Below, piece after piece: positions 50,703 to 59,458 of a stretch of 64,000 bases of DNA. Each line of letters opens with the position of its first letter. Within the stretch, counting starts at the first letter, position 1. A program made the translations under genes and the position numbers. The notes under the pieces are model-generated. The model was not told the origin of the DNA. It did no database searches and worked only from the letters and a program-made list of their open reading frames with translations. Source of the DNA: Clostridiaceae bacterium (GTDB lineage: Bacteria > Bacillota > Clostridia > Lachnospirales > Lachnospiraceae); the NCBI GenBank assembly GCA_009911305.1, contig QXXC01000014.1, positions 1 through 64,000 on the forward strand, in the 5' to 3' direction.

Positions 50703-51737
50703 ATGGAACAGAAGATCAAAAGAAAGGTTATCATTGACTGCGATCCGGGCATTGATGACAGCCTGGCCCTGATGCTTGCGGTTTCCTCCAAAGAGCTGGA
50801 TATCCGGGGAATCACAATCGTTTGCGGCAACGGGCCTGTGGATATGGGCTTTGGGAATGCAAAAAAGATTTTAAAGGAGATGGGACGTCTCGACATCCCG
50901 ATCTTTGTGGGGGAGGAGAAGCCGCTGAAACGCGCGTATCAGGATGCGCTTGACACACATGGGGCGGATGCGCTGGGGGAGAGCTTTCTTCCGGAGGTTC
51001 CCGGCTATGAGAACGCGCAGTCCGCAGTGGACTTCCTGATTGCCGGGGCGAGAGAAGGCGGGGTATCGGTCATTGCCCTGGGGCCGCTTACGAATCTTGC
51101 GAGGATGCTGGAGCGGGATAAGGAGGCGTTCTCCATGCTGGAGGAGATCGTGTCCATGGGCGGGAATTTCCGCAGCTACGGGAATTGTTCGCCGGTGGCG
51201 GAATACAATTACTGGGTGGATCCGGACGCGGCGGCCGCTGTTTATGAGGCGGCGGGGGAGCTTGGAAAGGAGATTGCCATGGTGGGCCTGGATGTGACGC
51301 GCCGTATTGTCCTGACTCCGAATCTCCTCTCCTATATGAAGAGGCTGAATCCGGAAACCGGTGGATTGATTGAAAGAATCACGAAATTTTATCTGGATTT
51401 CCACTGGGAGCAGGAGAAGCTGATCGGGTGTGTAATCAATGATCCGCTGGCGGTGGCGTATTTCCTGGACAAAAGCCTGTGCGCCGGTATCCACGCCTAC
51501 ACCCAGGTGGAGACGGGAGGGCTGTCGGCAGGGCAGACGATTGTGGATTCAGCGGGCTTTTACAGGCGGGAGCCCAATGCGCTTGTCCTTACAGAGACGG
51601 ATCCGCCCCGGTTTTTCAAGCTGTTTTTTAGCCGGGTTCTGAAGGCCGGGGAGAGGGAGCTTGGGTGGTTTGACTTTATACCTGCAGTCAGCCGCGGATT
51701 TGGGAGACCGGAAATGGGAGGTGTATTCGGACAATGA
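50703..51737 (+). CDS. queK: nucleoside hydrolase, probable queuosine hydrolase
   Basis: A 344-residue inosine/uridine-preferring-type nucleoside hydrolase. The calcium/ribose motif 'IIDCDPGIDDSLALMLAV' is at residues 8-25, followed by 'GNGPVDMGFGNAKKIL', 'EIVSMGGNFRSYGNCSPVAEYNYWVDPDAAAAVYEA' and 'IGCVINDPLAVAYFLDKSL'. The next two genes encode an S-component transporter and a radical SAM-type protein, the QueK-QrtT-QueL set described for queuine salvage in clostridia. I therefore infer cleavage of queuosine to queuine rather than general purine or pyrimidine salvage. Its stop overlaps the next start. Confidence 0.8.
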   Translation: MEQKIKRKVIIDCDPGIDDSLALMLAVSSKELDIRGITIVCGNGPVDMGFGNAKKILKEMGRLDIPIFVGEEKPLKRAYQDALDTHGADALGESFLPEVPGYENAQSAVDFLIAGAREGGVSVIALGPLTNLARMLERDKEAFSMLEEIVSMGGNFRSYGNCSPVAEYNYWVDPDAAAAVYEAAGELGKEIAMVGLDVTRRIVLTPNLLSYMKRLNPETGGLIERITKFYLDFHWEQEKLIGCVINDPLAVAYFLDKSLCAGIHAYTQVETGGLSAGQTIVDSAGFYRREPNALVLTETDPPRFFKLFFSRVLKAGERELGWFDFIPAVSRGFGRPEMGGVFGQ

Positions 51738-52396
51738 GAAAGACGGGAAAATGGGACAGCGGCCGGGAAGGAACCGGGCCGGTTATCAGAAATGCGGGGC
51801 AGGGAGGAAAAAAGCGCATAACCGGGCTTCAGATATGCCTGTTGGGTATGGCGGTCTGCATCAATATGGCCGGCAGTCAGATTGCGCTGCTTCTGCGCCT
51901 TCCGATTTATCTGGACAGTATTGGAACCATACTGGCCGGAGCCCTGATGGGGCCTGTGTACGGGATGATCCCGAACCTGCTCAGCGGCCTGATTATGGGC
52001 ATGACGACAGACATCTATTCCCTGTATTTTGCGCCGGTGGGAATGATAGTGGGACTGATGTCCGGCCTGGCGTTTCAGGGCAGGGATGTGAAATGGACCG
52101 GGCTTTTATGGCCGGCGGCGGTGATAACCGTTCCGGGGACGCTTTTAAGCTCCGCCATCTGCGCCGGCCTGTTCGGGGGGATTACCTCCTCCGGCTCGAC
52201 CATCCTGGTACAGCTTCTCGCCAAAACGCCGCTGGGGCTGACGGGCAGCGTCTTTGTAGTCCAGATTGCGACGGATTATCTGGATCGCGTGATCAGCCTG
52301 TTCGCGGTGGTCTGTATCCTGCGGGCCATTCCGGCGGACATGAAGCGCTCGTGGAGAGGAGGGAGCCGCCGTGGGAGTGCCGGAGGAGCGGTATAG
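51734..52396 (+). CDS. qrtT: ECF transporter S component, probable queuosine/queuine transporter
   Basis: A 220-residue membrane protein with about six hydrophobic segments and a basic N-terminal tail of 30 residues. The core 'GLQICLLGMAVCINMAGSQIALLLRLPIYLDSIGTILAGALMGPVYGMIPNLLSGLI' has the ECF S-component look. Located between the nucleoside hydrolase and radical SAM genes, it fits the QrtT class of queuosine-family S components, which need a shared EcfAAT module (not in the window). It overlaps the preceding gene by four bases and the next by 26. Confidence 0.8.
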   Translation: MRKTGKWDSGREGTGPVIRNAGQGGKKRITGLQICLLGMAVCINMAGSQIALLLRLPIYLDSIGTILAGALMGPVYGMIPNLLSGLIMGMTTDIYSLYFAPVGMIVGLMSGLAFQGRDVKWTGLLWPAAVITVPGTLLSSAICAGLFGGITSSGSTILVQLLAKTPLGLTGSVFVVQIATDYLDRVISLFAVVCILRAIPADMKRSWRGGSRRGSAGGAV

Positions 52397-53069
52397 CCGC
52401 ATTACGAATAAAAACAGAAGGGAGATCTGCCTTCTGCGCTCCTTTCCCTGCGCCTGGGGAAAATGCGCCTTCTGTGATTACACGGATGACAACGGAACGG
52501 ACGAGGCGTCCATGATACGCCTGAACCGGGAGGTGCTCTCCAGGGTGACAGGGGAGTTCGGCGCACTGGAAATCATCAATTCCGGGAGCTGCTTCGAGCT
52601 TCCGGGGCAGACGCTGCTGGACATTGAGGAAACGGTCAGGAAAAAGACAATACAGAATGTCTTTTTCGAAGCGCACTGGATGTACCGGAACCGGCTTGAG
52701 GAGATGAGGAGGCGCATCCCGGGGCAGACGCTGTTTAAGATCGGGGTGGAGACATTTGACAGGGACTTCCGCGAAAAGATTCTCTGCAAGCACGCTGATT
52801 TTTCCGGGCCGGAGGAGGTGGCGGCCTGGTTCGACTCCCCGTGCCTGATGGTGGGGATACAGGGGCAGACGAGAGATATGATCGCATATGATATTGACTG
52901 CCTGAAGCGGTATTTTAAGCTTGGGACTGTAAATGTATACAATAATAATACAACGCCCATCCGGAGGGACGAGGAGCTGACAGCCTGGTTTATGGAGGAA
53001 TACCGCTGGCTTATGGATGATCCGGCGGTGGAAGTCCTGTATGAGATCACGGATTTTGGGGTGGGTTAA
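52371..53069 (+). CDS. queL: radical SAM family protein, probable queuine lyase
   Basis: A 232-residue small radical SAM-fold protein. The cluster-binding cysteines are in 'FPCAWGKCAFCDY' near residues 27-37, spaced C-x4-C-x2-C instead of the usual C-x3-C-x2-C. Further features are 'ALEIINSGSCFELPG', 'FFEAHWMYRNRLEEMRRR' and 'LFKIGVETFDRDFREKILCKHADFSG'. In the known salvage route QueL converts queuine to preQ1. Family membership is read from operon order and motif. The start is GTG 52371 (or GTG 52377). Confidence 0.78.
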   Translation: MGVPEERYSRITNKNRREICLLRSFPCAWGKCAFCDYTDDNGTDEASMIRLNREVLSRVTGEFGALEIINSGSCFELPGQTLLDIEETVRKKTIQNVFFEAHWMYRNRLEEMRRRIPGQTLFKIGVETFDRDFREKILCKHADFSGPEEVAAWFDSPCLMVGIQGQTRDMIAYDIDCLKRYFKLGTVNVYNNNTTPIRRDEELTAWFMEEYRWLMDDPAVEVLYEITDFGVG

Positions 53070-53100
53070 AGGCGCTGCCGCCATGGCGCGCCCCGGCCGT

Positions 53101-54057
53101 TCACAGCTCGTGGCACAGATCCAGTAAAAGCTGCACATCCTCCTCTGAGCAGAAGGCGATCACGCATGACGGGCCCTCCGCAGTGGTAATGCGCACCCGG
53201 AGCTTTTTTGGCGCGCGAAGCGGCAGGCGCGTCCCGGAAAGAAGCCTGGCAAGGACAGGCCCCGCCAGCCCGGGCAGCGGCCGTATCCCCGCAATGGAAG
53301 AAACCGGCAGAAGCAGCAGACGGTCCGGATCCAGGGAGATCACGTATCCGGGCGTCAGATAGAGGGCATACGTCTGGCTTAAGACTGTGTGGCGCATCTC
53401 CAGCTCCGCCTTTGCAAGGTGCAGGCGGAGCTTTTCCGGACTCCCCAGAAAGCGGAAAGCCGGGGAATACTCCGGGAGCAGGAGATAAAAGAGGCTGCCA
53501 AGAAAATCGGACAGCCCGATCGCCGCGCCGAGCCCGGCTGCCAGACGGAAAAGCAGATCCAGATAAAACGGATAGGGCAGGGTTGACACCGCGTAGGGAG
53601 CGGCCATGCGCTCCAGAGAGGAGACGGTCCAGTTGAGATCCTCTGCCATAAAGGATAAAAGCGCCCGGTATTCCTTGGGGTCAAGCCTTACAAGACGCCC
53701 CTTCAGGGTTTTGCCCGGGCGCAGGGGAAGCGGATCCTTTCCGTACGGTTTGCCAAGCAGATAGAACTGACAGAAGCCGTCGTTTAAGGTATAGTAATAA
53801 TACCCCTCTGTCAGGCCGTTTACCGCATACCGGCAGCCGGTGTAGGAGAGCTCAGGGACCGTTACCGTGACATAGGGAAGATCGCGGTTGTAGAAATTTT
53901 CATAATGGCTCCTGCTGTTGAGAGGCCTTGGAAAAAAATAATTCCCGCCCGGAAACCAGAAGCCGAGCCCCATGGAAACCACAAAAAGCAGAGCGGATGG
54001 TATAAGGCGTATGCAGAATATCCTGCGCATTTTTTTAATAATCAGGTTGTTGTTCAT
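53101..54057 (-). CDS. membrane protein of unknown function
   Basis: A 318-residue protein with two membrane segments: an N-terminal 'IFCIRLIPSALLFVVSMGLGFWF' (about 12-35) and a central 'LDLLFRLAAGLGAAIGLSDFLGSLFYLLL' (about 165-195). The first outer loop (35-160) is Tyr-rich and beta-like; the C-terminal part (200-318) is a soluble PH-like domain ('YALYLTPGYVISLDPDRLLLLPVSSIAGIRPLPG', 'KLRVRITTAEGPSCVIAFCSEEDVQLLLDL'). It is convergent with queL and separate from it. I cannot assign a function. Confidence 0.65.
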   Translation of the reverse strand: MNNNLIIKKMRRIFCIRLIPSALLFVVSMGLGFWFPGGNYFFPRPLNSRSHYENFYNRDLPYVTVTVPELSYTGCRYAVNGLTEGYYYYTLNDGFCQFYLLGKPYGKDPLPLRPGKTLKGRLVRLDPKEYRALLSFMAEDLNWTVSSLERMAAPYAVSTLPYPFYLDLLFRLAAGLGAAIGLSDFLGSLFYLLLPEYSPAFRFLGSPEKLRLHLAKAELEMRHTVLSQTYALYLTPGYVISLDPDRLLLLPVSSIAGIRPLPGLAGPVLARLLSGTRLPLRAPKKLRVRITTAEGPSCVIAFCSEEDVQLLLDLCHEL

Positions 54058-54234
54058 AGGTTTGGCAAGGCAGGCGCAAAAACGGGCGCAAAAGGCAGGC
54101 CGGTCGCGCGCTGTCGGGGCTTGGTGTATGGCGTCATATTATAGTATACCCTAAGATGGGGGAAATGATCAAGAAGAGGTTGAGGGAATCGTGAAAAGTA
54201 AGAGGTGTAAACAAAAGAAAGGAAAGGAACAAAT

Positions 54235-55038
54235 ATGGATGCATATTCCGGCTTTGCCGCTGTTTATGATATGTTTATGGACAATATCCCATACGATGAA
54301 TGGTGCGCGTACCTGCGCGGCTGCCTGGAGGAGCGCGGGATCCGGGACGGGCTGGTGCTGGATCTGGGGTGCGGGACGGGCAGCGTGACGGAACGGCTGG
54401 CCGCGATGGGCTATGATATGATCGGGGTGGATGCGTCGGAGGAAATGCTGCAGGCGGCGATGGAGAAGCGGGAGAGGTCAGGGGCGGATATCCTCTACCT
54501 GCAGCAGGACATGCGGGAATTTGAGCTGTACGGGACCGTGAGGGCCGTGGTCAGCGTGTGCGATTCGATGAATTATATTCTGGATTATGCGGATCTGACC
54601 GGGGTATTTAAGCTGGTCAGTAATTACCTCGATCCCGGCGGGGTGTTTATTTTTGATATGAATACGGAGTATAAATACCGGGAGCTTCTCGGGAGCGGGA
54701 CGATTGCCGAGGAGCGCGAGGAGGGGAGCTTTATCTGGGAAAATGAATACGATGAGGAGGAGCGGATTAATGAGTATGATCTGACATTTTTTGTGCGTGA
54801 GGAGGGGGAGCTGTACCGGAGGTATCAGGAAACGCATTTTCAGAGGGCGTATTCGCCTGAGGAGGTAGCGCGGGCGCTTGGAGAGGCGGGGCTTTGGCTG
54901 GAGGCGGTCTGTGACGCGTTTACAGGCGGCGCGCCGGGGGCAAAAAGCGAGCGGATATGTTTTATTGCCAGGGAGCGGGAAAAGGAGAAGAAAAGGAAGC
55001 AGAGCGGAAACAGAGAGGAAGAAAGACATGATGGATGA
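54235..55038 (+). CDS. SAM-dependent methyltransferase, class I
   Basis: A 267-residue class I methyltransferase with the SAM-binding 'GLVLDLGCGTGSVTERLAAMGYDMIGVDASEEMLQAA' at about 38-75. This is followed by 'ILYLQQDMREFELYGTVRAVVSVCDSMNYILDYADL' and 'LDPGGVFIFDMNTEYKYRELLG'. The substrate is unknown. The C-terminal 25 residues are Lys/Glu-rich and low complexity. The stop overlaps the hslO start by 11 bases, so the pair is cotranscribed. Confidence 0.9.
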   Translation: MDAYSGFAAVYDMFMDNIPYDEWCAYLRGCLEERGIRDGLVLDLGCGTGSVTERLAAMGYDMIGVDASEEMLQAAMEKRERSGADILYLQQDMREFELYGTVRAVVSVCDSMNYILDYADLTGVFKLVSNYLDPGGVFIFDMNTEYKYRELLGSGTIAEEREEGSFIWENEYDEEERINEYDLTFFVREEGELYRRYQETHFQRAYSPEEVARALGEAGLWLEAVCDAFTGGAPGAKSERICFIAREREKEKKRKQSGNREEERHDG

Positions 55039-55921
55039 TAACAGGGATTATATGATTCGGGCTACGGCGGCGGACGGTCAGATCCGGGCCTTTGCAGCCG
55101 CGACCAGGGGGCTGGTGGAGTATGCCAGGCAGGCGCATAATACGAGCCCGGTTGCGACAGCGGCTCTGGGACGCCTTTTGACGGCCGGAGCCATGATGGG
55201 GACCATGATGAAGGGGGAGGACGATCTCCTGACGATCCGCATGGAGGGGGACGGGCCGATCCGGGGGCTGACCGTGACAGCCGACAGCATGGGCCGGGTA
55301 AAGGGCTATGCGTTTGAGCCGTCCGTTATGCTGCCGCCGAATGCCATGGGCAAGCTGGACGTGGGCGGCGCGCTGGGAAACGGCGTGCTGAGCGTTATAA
55401 AGGACATCGGTTTGAAAGAACCCTATGTAGGGCAGACAGAGCTCGTAAGCGGCGAGATTGCAGAGGATCTGACATATTATTACGCCACATCGGAGCAGAC
55501 GCCGTCCGCTGTGGCGCTGGGCGTTTTGATGAACCGGGAAAATACGGTGCGCCAGGCAGGCGGCTTTATCATCCAGCTTCTCCCGGGCGCGTCGGAGGAA
55601 ATCATTGAGGATCTTGAAAAAAAGCTGGGCGGGATGCGGTCCGTGACCGCCCTCCTGGACGCAGGGTATACGCCGGAACAGATTCTTGAGGAGACGCTGG
55701 GCGGGTACGGGCTGGATATTTCAGGCCGCGCGCCTCTGATGTTTCGCTGTAACTGCGATAAAGCGCGGGTGGAAAAAGCCCTTGTGAGTATCGGCAGGAA
55801 GGAGCTGGAGGAGATGATCCGGGAAGGGAAGAGCATTGAGGTCAACTGCCATTTCTGCAGCCGGAATTATGCGTTTACCGTGGAGGAGCTCGAAACGCTT
55901 TACGAAAAGGCAGCGCGGTAG
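55028..55921 (+). CDS. hslO: redox-regulated molecular chaperone Hsp33
   Basis: A 297-residue Hsp33. The oxidation-activated holdase switch is intact: CNC near residue 240 and CHFC near 273 form the zinc centre. The N-terminal core has 'DDNRDYMIRATAADGQIRAFAAATRGLVEYARQAHNTSPVATAALGRLLTAGAMMGTMMKG' and 'GGALGNGVLSVIKDIGLKEPYVGQTELVSGEIAEDLTYYYATSEQTPSAVALGVL'. ATG 55028 follows GAGAGGAAG; 55031 is an alternative. It ends shortly before a terminator shared with the cold-shock gene on the other strand. Confidence 0.95.
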   Translation: MMDDNRDYMIRATAADGQIRAFAAATRGLVEYARQAHNTSPVATAALGRLLTAGAMMGTMMKGEDDLLTIRMEGDGPIRGLTVTADSMGRVKGYAFEPSVMLPPNAMGKLDVGGALGNGVLSVIKDIGLKEPYVGQTELVSGEIAEDLTYYYATSEQTPSAVALGVLMNRENTVRQAGGFIIQLLPGASEEIIEDLEKKLGGMRSVTALLDAGYTPEQILEETLGGYGLDISGRAPLMFRCNCDKARVEKALVSIGRKELEEMIREGKSIEVNCHFCSRNYAFTVEELETLYEKAAR

Positions 55922-55955
55922 AGCTGCTGTCAGGAACAAGGGCGGGCCGTACAAA

Positions 55956-55981
55956 AAGAGCCATCCTGCGGGATGGCTCTT
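55956..55981. terminator. bidirectional terminator between hslO and cspA
   Basis: AAGAGCCATCC (55956-55966) pairs with GGATGGCTCTT (55971-55981). On the minus strand it is followed by TTTTTGT, giving a strong terminator for the cold-shock gene; on the plus strand it can stop the hslO transcript. Confidence 0.85.
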
Positions 55982-56065
55982 CATTGCAATCATTTTACTG
56001 TACAATATAGCTTATTCACAAAATATAAAAATATTATGGAAACAGGTACACTGGAAAGTTGATGA

Positions 56066-56266
56066 TTAGAGCTTTGTTACATTGGTTGCCTGGGGTCCTT
56101 TGGCGCCGTTTACGACTTCAAACTCTACCTGAGCGCCTTCCTCGAGTGATTTGAACCCTTCCATATTCAGGCCGGAATAGTGAACAAAAACGTCATTACC
56201 CTGCTCGTCACTGATGAATCCGTAGCCCTTCTGGTTGTTGAACCACTTTACCGTACCTCTGTTCAT
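56066..56266 (-). CDS. cspA: cold-shock protein
   Basis: A 66-residue cold-shock domain protein that binds single-stranded nucleic acids. RNP1 'KGYGFIS' and RNP2 'VFVHYSGL' are intact, and the start '[17 protein letters not shown]' and the end '[10 protein letters not shown]' are family standard. An AGGTATCAT leader precedes ATG 56266. The terminator at 55956 ends this monocistronic message. Confidence 0.96.
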   Translation of the reverse strand: MNRGTVKWFNNQKGYGFISDEQGNDVFVHYSGLNMEGFKSLEEGAQVEFEVVNGAKGPQATNVTKL

Positions 56267-56526
56267 TATGATACCTCCGAAAATATTTGAAAAAAGTGTT
56301 ATGACCCTGTTGATTCAAGGTCTGATCTCAGAATACCATAGTTTGGATGGCCTGTCAAACGTTTTTCGTCAAAATTTCTGGAAATTCAGACATCTTTTTA
56401 GGAGTATATGCGAGGTTGATAAAATGCCTGAATTGAGTTACAATAAAAAAGAGCCGGTCATTTCCCCTTGAAAACAGGGGATTTATGTTAAAAAATCGTT
56501 AAAAATGCGGAAAAGGAAAGGTGCTT

Positions 56527-57069
56527 ATGAGTCTGCTCAATGCGGTCCGTCATTTCCGGACCATTACAAAACATAAAATACTGGTGATGAAAGGATGCTG
56601 TCAGGCCGGACTGTTCTGGCAGGGGCTGATGCATGACTGGTCGAAGTATTCGCCCGAGGAATTTATGACAGGGGTGAAATATTTTCAGGGAACCAGGAGC
56701 CCGAATGCGGCGGAAAAGGAGGCAAAGGGGTATTCCGCGGCCTGGCTCCATCATAAGGGGCGCAACAAGCACCACTTTGAATACTGGATTGACTTTGCGC
56801 CGGATCGCTCGGGACGGCTTGTGGGGAACCGGATGCCGCTCCGGTATCTGATTGAGATGGTGGTGGACCGGATCGCGGCCTCCAAGGTGTATAAGGGGGC
56901 GGACTATACGGATGCCTCGCCCTGGGAGTATTATGAGAGGGCGAGGGATATTGTGGTCATGCATCCGCAGACGAAGCGGCAGCTAGAGTATTTGCTGCGG
57001 ATGCTTAAGGAGCAGGGGGAGGAGAGAACCTTTGCCTATATCCGGAGGCTTCTGAAAAGAAAACGGTAA
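56527..57069 (+). CDS. DUF5662 family protein
   Basis: A 180-residue soluble protein of the DUF5662 family, widespread in clostridia with unknown role. His/Asp-rich motifs 'MHDWSKYSPEEFMTGVKYFQGTRSPNAAEKEAKGYSAAWLHHKGRNKHHFEYWIDF' (about 38-95) look like a metal-dependent HD-type core. ATG 56527 lies a few bases after AAAGG. The gene is monocistronic, convergent with the next gene at 57085. Confidence 0.85.
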   Translation: MSLLNAVRHFRTITKHKILVMKGCCQAGLFWQGLMHDWSKYSPEEFMTGVKYFQGTRSPNAAEKEAKGYSAAWLHHKGRNKHHFEYWIDFAPDRSGRLVGNRMPLRYLIEMVVDRIAASKVYKGADYTDASPWEYYERARDIVVMHPQTKRQLEYLLRMLKEQGEERTFAYIRRLLKRKR

Positions 57070-57084
57070 ACGGACACAGGGGGA

Positions 57085-58239
57085 CTACCTGAGCCCGTTT
57101 CCCACAAGGAGCGGGAAGAGGTAACGTTCTGCATCGCCCGGATTGGAAAAAAGCGCTTCCTGACAGGGGATGTAAGCTTCTTTCGCGCGCAGCGAAGAGC
57201 GGAGAAGGAGACGGCTGTCCGCCTGTCCTGCGAAAGGCGCGGGCAGAAAGAGGCCGGGAACGCGGGTATAGCAGTTTTTGGGAGCCGCCTGCCGCCTGGC
57301 CGCTTTTTCCACGTACTGCCCGACACTTTTATGGACAGCGCGGTCCTCATAGATCAGATAGTAGTAGTTCTGATAATCCGGATAAAAATATTTGAGCTCT
57401 CCGTCATATAAGGGAACTGACAGAGCAAGACAGACACCGTCAAGCTCCATACGGATCGGGGCAGAAGCCGGTCCGGCGTTTAAGAGAAGCTTTACCGGCT
57501 GCGGAAGGCAGACGGCCCCTTCATAGGCCAGGACAGCCGTCTTCTGCGCCGCCTGCCCCGGATCCGCCCCCGCTCCGGACGGTGCAGGCATGTCCGCCCC
57601 TTCTTTCAGGATATGCCCCTGAAACGTAAAAGGGCCGCTTAGAAAATCGCGGTAGCATAAGGCCGGAAGGACAGACAGCATCCCGGTTAAATCCTCTTCA
57701 TTGTGCAGGATAAGCGGGTCAAAGAGAGCGTCCTCCCCTGTTATCAGGTACTCTTCATACAGATGAATCAGCTCCCCTCCGGAATACGGATCCTCCCGGC
57801 AGACGCCGAGAAAGCGCTCCAGATCCTTCTGTGTGAGCCTGCAGAGGCCGAGAAGCTTCTGAAACGGCCGCATACAGCGGTACAGATCAAAGCTGGCCGC
57901 GGAGTCAAATGACGCGTCAAGCCCGTAAAACGCGCAGCGCTTTAAGAGGAACGGCAGGTCAAAGCGATCCCCGTTAAAATGAATAAGGATGGGGAAGCGC
58001 CGGAGAACATCAAAAAAGGCGCGCAAAAGCGCTGCTTCGGAGTCCGGCGTGTCGGCAAACCACTGTGTCAGGCGCCAGCAGCCGCGCTCGAAGCAGACGG
58101 CCCCAATCAGGTACACACGGGAACGCCCGCCGGAAAAGCCGGTGGTTTCAATATCAAAAAACAACAGCTCCTCCGGACGGCCGATCCGCTCCAGTGGGTA
58201 GGATGGGGAAAACGGCAGGTTTTTATGTATCGTAATCAT
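57085..58239 (-). CDS. RNase H-like 3'-5' exonuclease domain protein (YprB-type)
   Basis: A 384-residue protein with an RNase H-like exonuclease domain. The DEDD-type acidic residues are visible in 'LLFFDIETTGFSGGRSRVYLIGAVCFE' (Exo I), 'ILIHFNGDRFDLPFLLKRC' (Exo II), and 'DALFDPLILHNEEDLTGMLSV' (Exo III, with the HNEED form). The C-terminal 180 residues have no recognised domain. It fits the YprB-like group; nucleic acid substrate is unknown. ATG 58239 follows AAGGAG at nine bases; ATG 58245 is too close to the site. Confidence 0.82.
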   Translation of the reverse strand: MITIHKNLPFSPSYPLERIGRPEELLFFDIETTGFSGGRSRVYLIGAVCFERGCWRLTQWFADTPDSEAALLRAFFDVLRRFPILIHFNGDRFDLPFLLKRCAFYGLDASFDSAASFDLYRCMRPFQKLLGLCRLTQKDLERFLGVCREDPYSGGELIHLYEEYLITGEDALFDPLILHNEEDLTGMLSVLPALCYRDFLSGPFTFQGHILKEGADMPAPSGAGADPGQAAQKTAVLAYEGAVCLPQPVKLLLNAGPASAPIRMELDGVCLALSVPLYDGELKYFYPDYQNYYYLIYEDRAVHKSVGQYVEKAARRQAAPKNCYTRVPGLFLPAPFAGQADSRLLLRSSLRAKEAYIPCQEALFSNPGDAERYLFPLLVGNGLR

Positions 58240-58831
58240 GGGCATGAGCTCCTTTGCAGTCAGATTTGAATGACATGATGTTGGGGTCAAACGGTCTTTT
58301 GACCCCTCTGATACCGGATTGCTCCGCACGTTGTGCTCCCGCAATCCTCAAAAACATTCAAAATCCGCCCTGATCGGGCTGCTTTTTCATGTTTTTGGCG
58401 GGTCCCAAGTTCAAAAACCCTCCTGCAGGCAAGCCTGCATCGGATTTTCGACCTTTTGACCCTAGAGCGTGTTTGAAAATTCATTCCCGCCATCTGCACG
58501 CCCCACTTTGCGTGATATTTGCGCCAAATTCAGGTTACATAGCCCGCTATGCGCCCTTCATTTGGCACAAATCTCCCACAAATTGTGACGCACATCTGTC
58601 AGAAAGCAATTTTCAAACACGCTCTAGTATCATGACATTATATTATAGAAACAAGTGAAAAGTAAAGATGAGCTGACGCCCCTCCTGCGGCAAACCTGAC
58701 ATAGAATATTTGTTCGATACAGTTGCAAACCCTTTCCTCCTATGTTATAATCTCGACATAGACGCTGACCGCGCCGCTGTATCGCCGCGCGCTGTTTCAC
58801 GTTTTAATTCCGGGGAAAAGGGGAAGACGCA
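58240..58831. other. intergenic region upstream of ruvA
   Basis: There is no supported gene. Contents: short palindromic repeats of GGTCAAAA/TTTTGACC type (about 58283-58303 and 58449-58462) that enclose 'CAAAATCCGCCCTGATCGG' and 'CCTGCAGGCAAGCCTGCATCGG' stretches, the complete dispersed element at 58463, and at about 58720-58760 the probable ruvA promoter (TTGCAA, 17 bp, TATAAT). Confidence 0.5.
58463..58626. repeat. best-preserved copy of the dispersed ~160-bp element
   Basis: Perfect 18-bp inverted ends (TAGAGCGTGTTTGAAAAT at 58463-58480 and its inverse ending at 58626), 164 bp in all. The ends sit in TA-containing sequence, as expected of a TA-target MITE, although no target duplication can be proved. 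The interior has no ORF. Confidence 0.85.
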
Positions 58832-59446
58832 GTGATTTCATATATTAAGGGCATTCTTGCGGACAAGGGAAGAGATAGGATTGTGGTGGAGGCCGGCAGC
58901 GTGGGCTATGGCATCTACGTGCCGCTGTCGGTGCTGGAGCGCCTTCCGCCGCTGGGACAGGAAGTTCAGATCCATACCTATCTTCAGGTGCGGGAGGATG
59001 ATATGAGCCTGTTCGGCTTCCTGGCGCGCCCGGATCTGGAGATGTTTAAGCGCCTGATCGGCGTGACGGGCATCGGCCCCAAGGGGGCTCTGGGCATTCT
59101 CTCAGCCCTGCGGCCGGAGGAGCTGCGGCTGGCGATCCTGACCGGGGATGCGAAGGCGATTTCCCGGGCTCCCGGCGTGGGGGCCAAGACGGCGCAGCGG
59201 CTCATTCTGGATCTGAAGGACAAGGTAAAGGCGGACGAGGCGCTGGAGCTTTTGCCGGGCGCTCCGGCGGGGGAGACGGCTCCGTCTGTTTCAGGGGAAG
59301 CGGCGAAGGAGGCGGTGGACGCCCTTGTGGCGCTGGGATATACGAATCTGGAGGCGGTGAAGGCGGTCCGCAGCGTGGAGATGACGGGGGATATGGATGC
59401 AGAGGCTGTGCTGAAGGCGTCGCTTACATATCTGGCATTTTTATAA
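58832..59446 (+). CDS. ruvA: Holliday junction branch migration protein RuvA
   Basis: A 204-residue RuvA that binds four-way junctions as a tetramer and loads RuvB. Domain I is an OB fold ('MISYIKGILADKGRDRIVVEAGSVGYGIYVPL'), domain II has two helix-hairpin-helix motifs ('GVTGIGPKGALGILSAL', 'APGVGAKTAQRLILDLKDKV') and domain III is the C-terminal RuvB-binding helix bundle ('EAVDALVALGYTNLEAVKAV'). Start GTG 58832, with GGGGAAG upstream. It is followed by ruvB after 12 bases. Confidence 0.97.
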   Translation: MISYIKGILADKGRDRIVVEAGSVGYGIYVPLSVLERLPPLGQEVQIHTYLQVREDDMSLFGFLARPDLEMFKRLIGVTGIGPKGALGILSALRPEELRLAILTGDAKAISRAPGVGAKTAQRLILDLKDKVKADEALELLPGAPAGETAPSVSGEAAKEAVDALVALGYTNLEAVKAVRSVEMTGDMDAEAVLKASLTYLAFL

Positions 59447-59458
59447 TACGGAGCAGGG

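Noticed and set aside
51661-52515. 284-residue plus-strand open frame over the qrtT gene
   Set aside because: Out of frame with the clear membrane protein gene and rich in Arg/Gly/Asp; a shadow.
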